This document shows positions 46,727 to 54,929 of a stretch of 64,000 nt of DNA, piece after piece. The DNA lies in the NCBI GenBank assembly GCA_034432595.1, contig DAOUBT010000033.1, forward strand, positions 1 through 64,000. The letters are read 5' to 3'. The notes beneath the pieces were generated by a model. The model was given only the letters and a program-made list of their open reading frames with translations. It ran no database searches and was not told the origin of the DNA. The position numbers were made by a program, and so were the translations under genes. Each line of letters starts with the position of its first letter. Position 1 is the stretch's first letter. The stretch is from DAOTZR01 sp034432595. GTDB taxonomy: Bacteria > Chloroflexota > Anaerolineae > B4-G1 > SLSP01.

Positions 46727-47896
46727 GTGTTGAGGCTGTTCCGGCGTGCTCAACCGACCCCCAAATCGCTTGCGCCGTTGCGCATCGGCGTGGTGGCGGC
46801 GCGCAGCGGGATGTGGGCCGTCTATGGGGAAGCGGCTGTGCGCGGCCTTGAGCTGGGTCTGGATTATGCCACCGCCGGCACGTACAGCGTGGCCGGGCGC
46901 GCCTTGCGCCTCCTCATCGAGGATGATGGTGGCAAAGAGCAGAAAGCGCAGGAGCTGGCAACGCGCCTGTTGAAGGATGAGGGCTGCGAGCTGCTGGTGG
47001 GATGCACCATCAGTCAGACGAGTTTGCAGTTGGTGCGCGTGGCGCAGTCCCTGGAGCGCCTGGTGCTCATCAGTGTGGCGGCGACGGACGTGCTCACGGC
47101 GGAGTGGTTCACGCCCTACATGTTCCGCACCGCCGCCACAACCGCTCAGGATGCAGCCGCGGGCGGGCGTTATGCGGCGCAGCACCTGGGTCGGCGGGTG
47201 GCCTTCATTTCGCCCGATTCGCTGTGGGGGCAGCAGAGCCGCGCGGCGTGGTGGAAAGTGCTCGCGCAACAGGGCGCCGACATTGTCGGAGATGTGCTTG
47301 TCCCCCCACAAACCACGGATTTCCGTCCCTTTTTGCACGACATCCTGTCCCAACGCCCGGATGTGCTCATCGCCTTTTGGGCGGGCAGCCTGACGCGCTA
47401 TCTGCTGACGCAGATGCGCGAGGTGGGCCTCTTTGAAGCGATGCACGTCGCCGGAAATCTGGTGGATCGAGAGACGCTGCACGCGGTCGGCCTGGCTCCG
47501 GCAGGGATGGTGTGCGCGGCGAAATACCGCTACTCGTTCCCGCAGAACCCCATCAATAGCTGGTTGGTGCTGCGTCATCAGGAACGGTACGGCGAACCGC
47601 CCGACCTGTTCAGCGAAAGTGGTTTCACGGCGGGTGTGGCACTGGTCGAGGCGCTCAAGCGCAGCAATGGCGACGCGCGCGCCGACGTGCTGATTCCGGT
47701 GCTCGAAGGGCTGACCTTCGAGGGTCCCAAAGGTCAGTACACCTTGCGCGCACAGGATCATCAGGCGCTGCAGCCCATGTACGTGGCGGAGTTGCGGCCT
47801 GCACTGGAGGGCACTGTGTGCGAACCCTACCTGCTGACCGAAATCAGCGCGGAACAGGCCGCTCCGCCGGTGGCGGTGGAATCTCGTCATTCATAG
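46727..47896 (+). CDS. Periplasmic-binding-protein type-1 paralogue without signal peptide
   Basis: The 389-residue protein has the two-lobe fold of Leu/Ile/Val-binding proteins. It is clearly related to the lipoprotein at 51607-52974; both have the string LEGL.FEGPKG near the C-terminus and NPIN.WL before it. It starts with MLRLFRRAQPTPKSL and has neither a hydrophobic signal nor a lipobox. The start is GTG 46727, three bases after the previous stop. It is likely cytoplasmic and may act as a ligand sensor or carrier, or the true N-terminus has been lost. Confidence 0.75.
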   Translation: MLRLFRRAQPTPKSLAPLRIGVVAARSGMWAVYGEAAVRGLELGLDYATAGTYSVAGRALRLLIEDDGGKEQKAQELATRLLKDEGCELLVGCTISQTSLQLVRVAQSLERLVLISVAATDVLTAEWFTPYMFRTAATTAQDAAAGGRYAAQHLGRRVAFISPDSLWGQQSRAAWWKVLAQQGADIVGDVLVPPQTTDFRPFLHDILSQRPDVLIAFWAGSLTRYLLTQMREVGLFEAMHVAGNLVDRETLHAVGLAPAGMVCAAKYRYSFPQNPINSWLVLRHQERYGEPPDLFSESGFTAGVALVEALKRSNGDARADVLIPVLEGLTFEGPKGQYTLRAQDHQALQPMYVAELRPALEGTVCEPYLLTEISAEQAAPPVAVESRHS

Positions 47897-47910
47897 AAAG
47901 GAGTTAACTC

Positions 47911-48957
47911 ATGGAAAAGCCTCAACCTTTACCCGGTGTGACCACGGCGCTGGTGAGTACGCCGCGCCTGACGCAGCACGTTTACTTCACCGGCCCGGAT
48001 GATGGCATTCCCGTGATTTTCCTGCACGGCAATTTTTCCGCGGCGCTCTATTGGGAAGAGACAATGCTGGCGCTGCCCGCAGGCTTTCGCGGTATCGCTC
48101 CCGATTTGCGCGGCTACGGTTGGACGGAGGATAAACTGATTGACGCCACGCGCGGGCTGCGCGACTGGAGCGATGATGTGCTGGCTCTGATGGACGTGCT
48201 GGGCCTGGAACGCGCGCACGTGGTGGGGTGGTCCATGGGGGGCGGCATCGTCTATCAGCTCCTCACGGATGCGCCGCAGCGGTTTTTGAGCGCTGTGCTC
48301 ATTGCGCCGGTTTCGCCTTACGGCTTCGGCGGGACTAAGGACGTGGCCGGGACGCCCTGTTACGAGGATTTCGCCGGGTCCGGGGGCGGGGTGGTCAATC
48401 CGGTTTTCGTGCAGCGCATTCAGATGCAGGATCGCGGCACGGATGACCCCAACTCGCCGCGGAACGTCATCAACGCCTTCTACTACAAGCCGCCTTTCCG
48501 CGCCGCCCGCGAGGAGGATTTCCTCACCGCCTCTTTAGCGGAAAAGACTGGCCCTCAGCAATATCCGGGCGACTCCGTGCCCTCGCCGAACTGGCCCCAT
48601 GTGGCGCCGGGGGTGTGGGGACCGGTCAATGCCTGGTCGCCCAGGTACGTGGCGGCGGACGTGGCGCGCTTCATCGCTGCCGAACCCAAGGTGCCCATCC
48701 TGTGGATTCGCGGCGATAGTGACATGATTGTGAGCGATATGTCCATGTTCGATTTTGGCGCTTTGGGCAAACTGGGGTTTGTGCCCGGCTGGCCTGGGGA
48801 TGAGGTCTATCCGCCGCAGCCGATGATCGCGCAGACGCGCGCCGTGCTGGAGCAATATGGGCCTTTTGAGGAGCGCGTCCTGGCCGACTGCGCCCACAGT
48901 CCGCACATCGAGAAGCCCGAAGCGTTCAACGCGCTTTTCCATGCTTTTTTGAAGTAG
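47911..48957 (+). CDS. Alpha/beta hydrolase
   Basis: The 348-residue enzyme has the oxyanion motif FLHGNFSAALYW (about residues 38-49), the nucleophile Ser108 in VGWSMGGG, acid in WIRGDSDMIV and His in ADCAHSPHIEKP. An insertion of about 100 residues in the lid region (GSGGGVVNPVF to PGVWGPVNAW) makes it longer than the usual 280. GAAAGGAG precedes the ATG. It is probably an esterase, lactonase or C-C hydrolase of the block's pathway. Confidence 0.83.
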   Translation: MEKPQPLPGVTTALVSTPRLTQHVYFTGPDDGIPVIFLHGNFSAALYWEETMLALPAGFRGIAPDLRGYGWTEDKLIDATRGLRDWSDDVLALMDVLGLERAHVVGWSMGGGIVYQLLTDAPQRFLSAVLIAPVSPYGFGGTKDVAGTPCYEDFAGSGGGVVNPVFVQRIQMQDRGTDDPNSPRNVINAFYYKPPFRAAREEDFLTASLAEKTGPQQYPGDSVPSPNWPHVAPGVWGPVNAWSPRYVAADVARFIAAEPKVPILWIRGDSDMIVSDMSMFDFGALGKLGFVPGWPGDEVYPPQPMIAQTRAVLEQYGPFEERVLADCAHSPHIEKPEAFNALFHAFLK

Positions 48958-48963
48958 GCCGCC

Positions 48964-49761
48964 ATGCCGCAGATTGAAGTCAATGGGACTCGTTTGTACT
49001 ACGAATGGCACGGCCCGGAGGGCGCGCCTGTGGTGGTGCTCATCAACGGGGTGCTGATGAGCACGGGAAGTTGGGCTTTCCAGACACCGGTGCTGGCGCA
49101 GCGCTACCGCGTCCTGCTTTACGATTGCCGGGGACAGGGGCAATCCGCGCATCCGAACGGGCCGTACTCCATGGCCCAGCATGGCGAGGACCTGGCCGCC
49201 CTGTTGGAGGCGCTGGGTGTCCCCGCCGCACATCTGGCGGGCATTTCCTATGGCGGCGAAATTGCGCAGTGGATGGGAATCCACATCCCTGAAAAAGTGC
49301 GTTCTTTGTTCCTTTCCTCGACGGTCAGTGAAGTGCGCCCGCTGCTACGGGCCAGGGTTGAAGCCTGGATGGCGGCAGCGCAACGCCGCGACGGGGAGTT
49401 GCTCTTCCGCGCGTCGGTGGCGGATAACTTCAGCGAGCCGTGGTTGCGCGCGCATCCCGATTGGGCCGCGTTGTCCATTCCGCGCTATCAGCAGTTGGAT
49501 TTCGACGCGGTTATGGCGCTGTGTGAGGCGTTTTTGGCGATAGACTGGACGGCGGAGCTGCGCGCCATCAAAGCGCCGACGCTGGTGGTGGTCGGCGAGC
49601 TGGACACGCTCAAGCCACTTACGCCTTACGCGCGCCTGCTGGTGGAGCACATTCCGGGCGCGGAGCTGATGGTGCTGGGCGGAGCCGGTCATGCCTGCTG
49701 CATCGAGACGCCGCGCGCCTGGAATGCCGCCCTGCTGGGCTGGCTGGCTTTGCAAGCTTGA
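48964..49761 (+). CDS. Alpha/beta hydrolase (second copy)
   Basis: The 265-residue protein has LINGVLMSTGSW (an NG variant of the HG oxyanion motif, about 26-37), Ser95 in AGISYGGE, acid in VVGELDTLKP and His in GGAGHACCIE. It resembles 3-oxoadipate enol-lactonase-type and related hydrolases. Start 6 bases after the previous gene. It ends the first half of the block; an 81-base gap with a weak hairpin separates it from the thiolase gene. Confidence 0.83.
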   Translation: MPQIEVNGTRLYYEWHGPEGAPVVVLINGVLMSTGSWAFQTPVLAQRYRVLLYDCRGQGQSAHPNGPYSMAQHGEDLAALLEALGVPAAHLAGISYGGEIAQWMGIHIPEKVRSLFLSSTVSEVRPLLRARVEAWMAAAQRRDGELLFRASVADNFSEPWLRAHPDWAALSIPRYQQLDFDAVMALCEAFLAIDWTAELRAIKAPTLVVVGELDTLKPLTPYARLLVEHIPGAELMVLGGAGHACCIETPRAWNAALLGWLALQA

Positions 49762-49842
49762 GAAAACGGCCACGCGCAGGCCGTTGTGGCTAAACAAGCG
49801 GCAAGTAGGTACAACTAAACTTTTTACTTGAAGGAGGACACG

Positions 49843-51099
49843 ATGCGTCACAAACGACCCGGTGTGGCGATTGTCGGTGCGGGGATGACGAAGTTCGGCG
49901 CTTTCCCCGGTCTGGCATCGCGCGACCTGTTTGTTGAGGCCTATCAAGAGATGCTGGCCTCGGTGGATAAGGGCTTCGATCCACAGGAGATTGAAGCGAT
50001 TTACGTGGGGAACTTCAGCAACGAGTTGCTGGAGGGACAGGGGCACCTGGCGCCGCTCATGGCGGACTGGGTGGGCCTGACCCCGCGCCCGGCGACGCGC
50101 GTCGAGGATGCGTGCGCGAGTGGCAGCGCTGCCCTGCGGCAGGGCATCCTGGCTATCGCCTCCGGCCTCTACGATGTGGTGCTGGTGGGAGGTGTGGAGA
50201 AGATGACCGACCTGCCCACCGCGCGCGTGACGGATACGTTAGCCACAGCGGCGGACGTGACCTATGAGGTGAGCGCCGGTTTTACTTTCCCCGGCCTGTA
50301 CGCCGCGTTGGCTACCGCGTACATGCACGCTTACGGCGCGACGCCGGACGTGTTCTTGCAGGTGGGCATCAAGAATCACAACAACGGTGCCCTCAATCCC
50401 AAGGCGCAATTCGGACAGCGCATCACCGACATTATGGAAGCGCGCAAAGCGGCGGCCATCAAGAAGGGTAAGCCCGCGCCAACCTGGGCGAGCGAGTGGG
50501 ACTTCCTCACCGACGACCGTGCCAATCCCATGATTGCCTGGCCTTTGCGCCTGTACGACTGCTCGCCCATCTCCGACGGTGCGGCCACGGTGCTGTTGGT
50601 GCGTGAGGACCTGGCCTCGCGCTTCACCGACAAGCCGATTCACATCATCGGCAGTGGGCAGGCAAGCGATACGGCCACGCATGACCGTCCGACGCTCACC
50701 GGTCTGCCTGCTGCGCGCAAGGCGGCGGAGCTGGCTTATGCTATGGCCGGTGTTACCCCTGCTGACATTCAGTTGGCCGAAGTGCACGATTGCTTTACTA
50801 TCGCTGAGATCATCGCTTCAGAGGATTTGGGCTTCTTTGCGCCGGGTGAGGGCTGGCGCGCAGCGCAGGAAGGGCGCACAGCACGCAATGGCGATCATCC
50901 CATCAACACCTCCGGCGGCCTCAAATCCAAGGGCCATCCCGTTGGCGCGACGGGCATCGGACAGGTCATCGAAATCTGGAAGCAGTTGCGCGGTGAAGCG
51001 GGCGAGCGACAATTGCCGGGCGAACCGCACCTGGGCCTGACGCACAACGTCGGGGGCACGGGACAGACCTGCATTGTGCACATTTTCGAGCGGAGGTAA
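49843..51099 (+). CDS. SCP2-type thiolase (acyl-CoA acetyltransferase-like)
   Basis: The 418-residue thiolase-fold enzyme has the nucleophile Cys in VEDACASGSAAL (about residue 91), His in EVHDCFTIAE, and GLKSKGHPVGATG near the end, as in sterol-carrier-protein-X-type thiolases. AAGGAGG 7 bases before ATG 49843 fixes the start over the upstream frame. A DUF35 protein follows 2 bases later; such pairs occur in steroid and other CoA-ester degradation pathways, where the partner is needed for activity. It likely cleaves a 3-oxoacyl-CoA. Confidence 0.88.
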   Translation: MRHKRPGVAIVGAGMTKFGAFPGLASRDLFVEAYQEMLASVDKGFDPQEIEAIYVGNFSNELLEGQGHLAPLMADWVGLTPRPATRVEDACASGSAALRQGILAIASGLYDVVLVGGVEKMTDLPTARVTDTLATAADVTYEVSAGFTFPGLYAALATAYMHAYGATPDVFLQVGIKNHNNGALNPKAQFGQRITDIMEARKAAAIKKGKPAPTWASEWDFLTDDRANPMIAWPLRLYDCSPISDGAATVLLVREDLASRFTDKPIHIIGSGQASDTATHDRPTLTGLPAARKAAELAYAMAGVTPADIQLAEVHDCFTIAEIIASEDLGFFAPGEGWRAAQEGRTARNGDHPINTSGGLKSKGHPVGATGIGQVIEIWKQLRGEAGERQLPGEPHLGLTHNVGGTGQTCIVHIFERR

Positions 51100-51101
51100 G
51101 C

Positions 51102-51530
51102 ATGAACACGGCACCTTTTACGGCGACGAGTTTTTACACGTTTTTGCAGGAGCATAAACTCATGGCCGCGCGCTGCACGCGCTGTGGTGCGCTTTACCTG
51201 CCGCCGCGCCCCCTGTGCCCGCATTGTGTGGATGCGCCCATGGAGTGGGTGGAACTCTCCGGCAAGGGCGAGGTGGTGGCTTACAGCGTCATCGCCATTG
51301 GGTTAACCATGATGCTGGAAGCGGGCTATAGCCGCGAGAATCCCTACGTCTCGGCTATGGTGCGCTTAGCCGAAGGACCGGTCATCAGCGCGCAGCTTGT
51401 TGGGGTGGACGTGCAGCACCCCGAAAGCATCAAGATCGGAATGCCGGTGCGCATGACATTTGTCGAGCGCGGTCCGCAGGAGGCGCGCAAGGTGTATCTG
51501 GCGTTTGAGCCTTGGGAAGGAGGTGAGTAG
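51102..51530 (+). CDS. DUF35 OB-fold/zinc-ribbon partner of the thiolase
   Basis: The 142-residue protein has a rubredoxin-like zinc ribbon (Cys25, 28, 39, 42; ARCTRCGALYLPPRPLCPHC) and an OB fold from about residue 55 (GKGEVVAYSVIAIG). These proteins form complexes with SCP2-type thiolases or acyltransferases and help hold acyl-CoA. It starts right after the thiolase stop and uses a GGAGGT site inside that gene's end. Confidence 0.87.
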   Translation: MNTAPFTATSFYTFLQEHKLMAARCTRCGALYLPPRPLCPHCVDAPMEWVELSGKGEVVAYSVIAIGLTMMLEAGYSRENPYVSAMVRLAEGPVISAQLVGVDVQHPESIKIGMPVRMTFVERGPQEARKVYLAFEPWEGGE

Positions 51531-51606
51531 TCTCTCTGGCTCAAGGATGAATCCCGACGTACCCTTAAGTCCATTGGTTTAACCATTTCAGAACAGGAGG
51601 AAACCC

Positions 51607-52974
51607 ATGAAACAGTTGTCACGTTTGTTCCTTTTGGTGATGGTGGCCGCGCTGGTCTTGAGCGGCTGCGTCCAGAAAGCGACGCCCACCGCAACCCCGA
51701 CCCCCACAGAGGCTCCGACGGAGAAGCCGACGGAGCCGCCGACCGAGCAGCCGACGGCGGAACCGACTCAGGAGACGTATGGCCCCGTTCTCAAAATCGG
51801 CATGATCTCGATGCAGTCGGGGGTGATGGCCCTCTACGGTCAGCAGCAGTATCGCGGCTTCATGTTGGGCCTGGAATACATGTCCGGCGGCAAGACGGAC
51901 GATCAGGGACGCTACATCATTGCCGGGCGTCCGGTGGAAGTGCTGCTGCGCGACGATGAAGGCAATCCCGAAAAGGGCGTGGCCCTGGCGCGGGAGCTGA
52001 TTGAAAAGGACGGCGTCGAGCTGCTGCAGGGGCCGGTTAGCTCCGCGGTGGCGGTGGCGCTGACCACGGTGGCGCAGGAAAACAAGATCATCCTCATGAT
52101 TGACCCGGCGGCTTCGGCGTTCCCGACCGGCCCGAACTTCAATCCTTACGTCTTCCGCACCAGCCGCACCAACTACGATGATGTGCTGGTCATTGCCAAG
52201 TATCTGGTGGAAAACGTGGGCAAGAAGTTCGCGCATATCGGCATTGACAACGCCTTTGGGCGTGGTAGTGGCGCTGCTCTGGCTTACGCCGTGGGCAAGT
52301 ACGGTGGTGAGGTGGTCGCCGACATCTACGCGCCTTTCGACACCACCGATTTCACCCCCTACATTCAGCAGGCGATGGATTCCGGCGCTGACTGCCTGTT
52401 CCTGACCTGGGCGGGCACGGGCTACGTCACTCTCTTCCAGCAGCTCGGCGACCTGGGCGCGTTGGAGAAGATGCGCGTGGCGACGGGGTACGGCGATAAC
52501 GCCTCCTTCGCTGCAGTTTACGGCACGGCGCTGGGGCAGATTGGTCTCAACGTCTATCACTACACCGTCCCCAAGAACCCCATCAACGATTGGCTGACGC
52601 AGCGCCACCTGGAGCTGTACAAGGAGCCGCCGGATCTCTTCACCGCGGGCGGTATGGCTTCGGCGATTGCCCTGGCTACGGCGCTGGAGAAGACGGGTGG
52701 CGACACGAACGCCGACAAGATGATTGCCGCGCTCGAAGGCCTCAAGTTTGAGGGTCCCAAGGGCACTTACTACATCCGCCCGGAGGATCACGTCTGCGAG
52801 CAGCCGATGAACATCCTCAAGCTGGTGAACCTCGATCCTGACCTGGATGACGACGGCATTCCGGAGTACAAGTTCTTTGAGACCGTGTACGTGAGCGAGT
52901 ACAACGAGTTGGGCGTGCCCTGCACTCTGACCGGCGAGTACGCTGCACGCTGCGGCAACCTGCCCAAGCCGTAA
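51607..52974 (+). CDS. Branched-chain amino-acid-type ABC transporter substrate-binding lipoprotein
   Basis: The 455-residue protein has a signal with lipobox LVLSGC, a long Pro/Thr/Glu linker (residues 21-60), and a type-1 periplasmic binding domain (LKIGMISMQSGVMALYG to the end). The fold matches LivK, but in this gene context the ligand is probably a carboxylic or aromatic compound rather than an amino acid. It is the first of the importer genes livK-G-F-H-M, but a strong hairpin (52988-53017) and 407 bases separate it from livG. AACAGGAGG precedes the ATG. Confidence 0.88.
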   Translation: MKQLSRLFLLVMVAALVLSGCVQKATPTATPTPTEAPTEKPTEPPTEQPTAEPTQETYGPVLKIGMISMQSGVMALYGQQQYRGFMLGLEYMSGGKTDDQGRYIIAGRPVEVLLRDDEGNPEKGVALARELIEKDGVELLQGPVSSAVAVALTTVAQENKIILMIDPAASAFPTGPNFNPYVFRTSRTNYDDVLVIAKYLVENVGKKFAHIGIDNAFGRGSGAALAYAVGKYGGEVVADIYAPFDTTDFTPYIQQAMDSGADCLFLTWAGTGYVTLFQQLGDLGALEKMRVATGYGDNASFAAVYGTALGQIGLNVYHYTVPKNPINDWLTQRHLELYKEPPDLFTAGGMASAIALATALEKTGGDTNADKMIAALEGLKFEGPKGTYYIRPEDHVCEQPMNILKLVNLDPDLDDDGIPEYKFFETVYVSEYNELGVPCTLTGEYAARCGNLPKP

Positions 52975-52987
52975 GGGCAAGACACGG

Positions 52988-53017
52988 GGGAGACAGGCCC
53001 ACGCAGGCCTGTCTCCC
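52988..53017 (+). terminator. Hairpin after the binding-protein gene
   Basis: GGGAGACAGGCC (52988-52999) pairs fully with GGCCTGTCTCCC (53006-53017). Only TTC follows, so it may protect the binding-protein message or end part of the transcripts, raising binding protein over the other subunits. Confidence 0.6.
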
Positions 53018-53381
53018 TTCATCCACGGATGCCTCAACGCGAATTTTCAGGCCTTGACGGGTTAACATGGATGGCTTTACGCAAGCAGTGGAAACCCGTC
53101 CAACCTGAGTTAATCCGCGTCCTGAACATCCAGGGCTGAACGTATACGGTAAGAGAAACAGGACCGGTTCGGTCCGCTTTTACTTGTGATAAAGCATCAA
53201 CGCAGGCAGGACCTGGGCTTTTTAACCGTCAGGGATGGGTACGTGGACAGCCTGGAGGGGTAGCCCGGCTGTGGCTGGACCGCTGCGCTTTCTACTTTCC
53301 GGGCGTTTTTCCTGTGCAAGCTCAATTCCGGCGATGCATGGGCGCAAAGAAGCCGTTACGATTTTTGCTTTCGGAGAAGCT
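53018..53381. other. Non-coding gap before livG
   Basis: No gene is convincing in this 364-base stretch. It has a small hairpin GGACCG/CGGTCC followed by GCTTTT (53161-53181), and one copy of the repeat end motif, AAGCCGTTAC (53350-53359). A promoter for livG is probable here but I cannot pick one with confidence. Confidence 0.5.
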
Positions 53382-54173
53382 ATGACGACAGAGACAAAGC
53401 CCGACATTATTTTAGAAGGCCGCCATCTGACCAAGGTTTTTGGGGGGCTGGTGGCCGTGGATCAGGTGAGTTGTCAAATCCGTGCCGGTACCCTCCATGC
53501 TATTATCGGTCCCAATGGCGCGGGTAAGACGACGCTGTTTAATCTGTTGAGCCGAACGTTTCCGCCCACGTCGGGGCAGGTGTTTTTCCGTGGGCGCGAT
53601 ATTACCCACCTCCCCACGCATCGCGTGGCGCATCTGGGATTGGGACGCTCGTTTCAGATTACCAATATCTTCCCCAATTTGACCGTGCTGGAGAATATTC
53701 GCCTTGCTGCGCAGGCGCGGGGTGGGGATAACTTCAAGTTCTGGCGGCCTTATACGCATTTTCAGACCTACATCGAAAAAGCCCTTGCTATTGCGGCGCT
53801 GGTTGGCCTGCAGGGACGCGAAGGGGCCTTAGCGCGCAATCTGGCGCACGGCGAGAAGCGCAAATTAGAGCTGGGCATCATGCTGGCGAGCGATCCCGAA
53901 GTCCTGCTGCTGGACGAGCCGACCGCTGGCATGTCTTCGGAGCAGGTCCCGGAGCTGATTGAGGTCATCCGCGCCATTATGGCGCAGGGGGGGAAGACCG
54001 TCGTGCTCGTTGAACACCGCATGGACGTGGTGATGAACGTCTCCGATGTCATCACGGTGATGCATCAGGGGCGCGTGCTGGCCGAAGGTACGCCACAGGA
54101 GGTGGCGCGCAATGAGCTGGTGCAGAAGGCCTATTTGGGCGCGCTGTACGGCGACTTTGGCGCTTCGGCATAG
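53382..54173 (+). CDS. livG: Liv-type ABC transporter ATP-binding protein (LivG)
   Basis: The 263-residue ATPase has Walker A IIGPNGAGKTTLFN (about residues 40-53), a family-typical loop FQITNIFPNLTVLEN, the signature as LAHGEKRKLELG (LivG-type variant of LSGGQ) and Walker B VLLLDEPTAGM. An insertion of LivG length links the two. ATG 53382 is chosen because GGAGAAGC precedes it and the upstream extension has no match. It forms a pair with LivF 9 bases on. Confidence 0.9.
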   Translation: MTTETKPDIILEGRHLTKVFGGLVAVDQVSCQIRAGTLHAIIGPNGAGKTTLFNLLSRTFPPTSGQVFFRGRDITHLPTHRVAHLGLGRSFQITNIFPNLTVLENIRLAAQARGGDNFKFWRPYTHFQTYIEKALAIAALVGLQGREGALARNLAHGEKRKLELGIMLASDPEVLLLDEPTAGMSSEQVPELIEVIRAIMAQGGKTVVLVEHRMDVVMNVSDVITVMHQGRVLAEGTPQEVARNELVQKAYLGALYGDFGASA

Positions 54174-54182
54174 GGAGGGGAT

Positions 54183-54929
54183 ATGGCACAACCGGATTCC
54201 AATGACATCATCCTGTCCGTGGAGGGCATTCACACCTACATCGGACAGTTTCACATTCTGGAGGGGATTTCGCTTCAGGTGCGGCGAGGCAGTATCACGG
54301 TTTTGCTGGGACGCAATGGCGCGGGCAAGACCACCACGCTCAAATCCATTTTGGGCCTCACCCCGCCGCGTTCAGGGCGCGTGCTACTGGATGGAGCTGA
54401 GATTCAGGGCAAACACGCTTATGACATCGCGGCCATGGGTATCGGGTATGTTCCGGAGCACCGCGCCATTTTCCGCAATCTGAGCGTGGGCGAGAACCTG
54501 CGCATTGCCGAGCGCAAAAAGGGCGACCTGGAGCGCAAAGCCGATTTCATCTTTCGCCTGTTCCCCGACCTCAAGCGTCTCTACAAATTGAGCGGCTATC
54601 AACTTTCGGGTGGGCAGCAGCAGATGCTGGCTATTGCCCGCGCCATGGTGGCGGATAACAAACTGCTCTTGATTGACGAGCCTAGCGAGGGCCTGGCGCC
54701 GGTCATCATTGAGCAGATGATGGACGCGATCCGCGAGCTGAGTGCTACTACTACCGTGCTTCTGGTGGAACAAAATTTTCTCATGGCCAGCCGTTTAGGC
54801 CAGGATTACTACATCATTGACGACGGCAAAACCGTGCATCAAGGGCGCATGGAGGACCTGGTGCATGATGAGGCCCTCATCCACCAATATCTGGGCGCAA
54901 GCGTCCGCCGGGCAGGAGGTGCAGCATGA
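54183..54929 (+). CDS. livF: Liv-type ABC transporter ATP-binding protein (LivF)
   Basis: The 248-residue ATPase has Walker A LLGRNGAGKTTTLK, the typical YVPEHRAIFRNLSVGENL loop, signature LSGGQQQMLAIAR and Walker B LLIDEPSEGLAP, all LivF-like. The start has GGGAGGGG before it. The stop overlaps the livH start by 4 bases (ATGA). Confidence 0.92.
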   Translation: MAQPDSNDIILSVEGIHTYIGQFHILEGISLQVRRGSITVLLGRNGAGKTTTLKSILGLTPPRSGRVLLDGAEIQGKHAYDIAAMGIGYVPEHRAIFRNLSVGENLRIAERKKGDLERKADFIFRLFPDLKRLYKLSGYQLSGGQQQMLAIARAMVADNKLLLIDEPSEGLAPVIIEQMMDAIRELSATTTVLLVEQNFLMASRLGQDYYIIDDGKTVHQGRMEDLVHDEALIHQYLGASVRRAGGAA

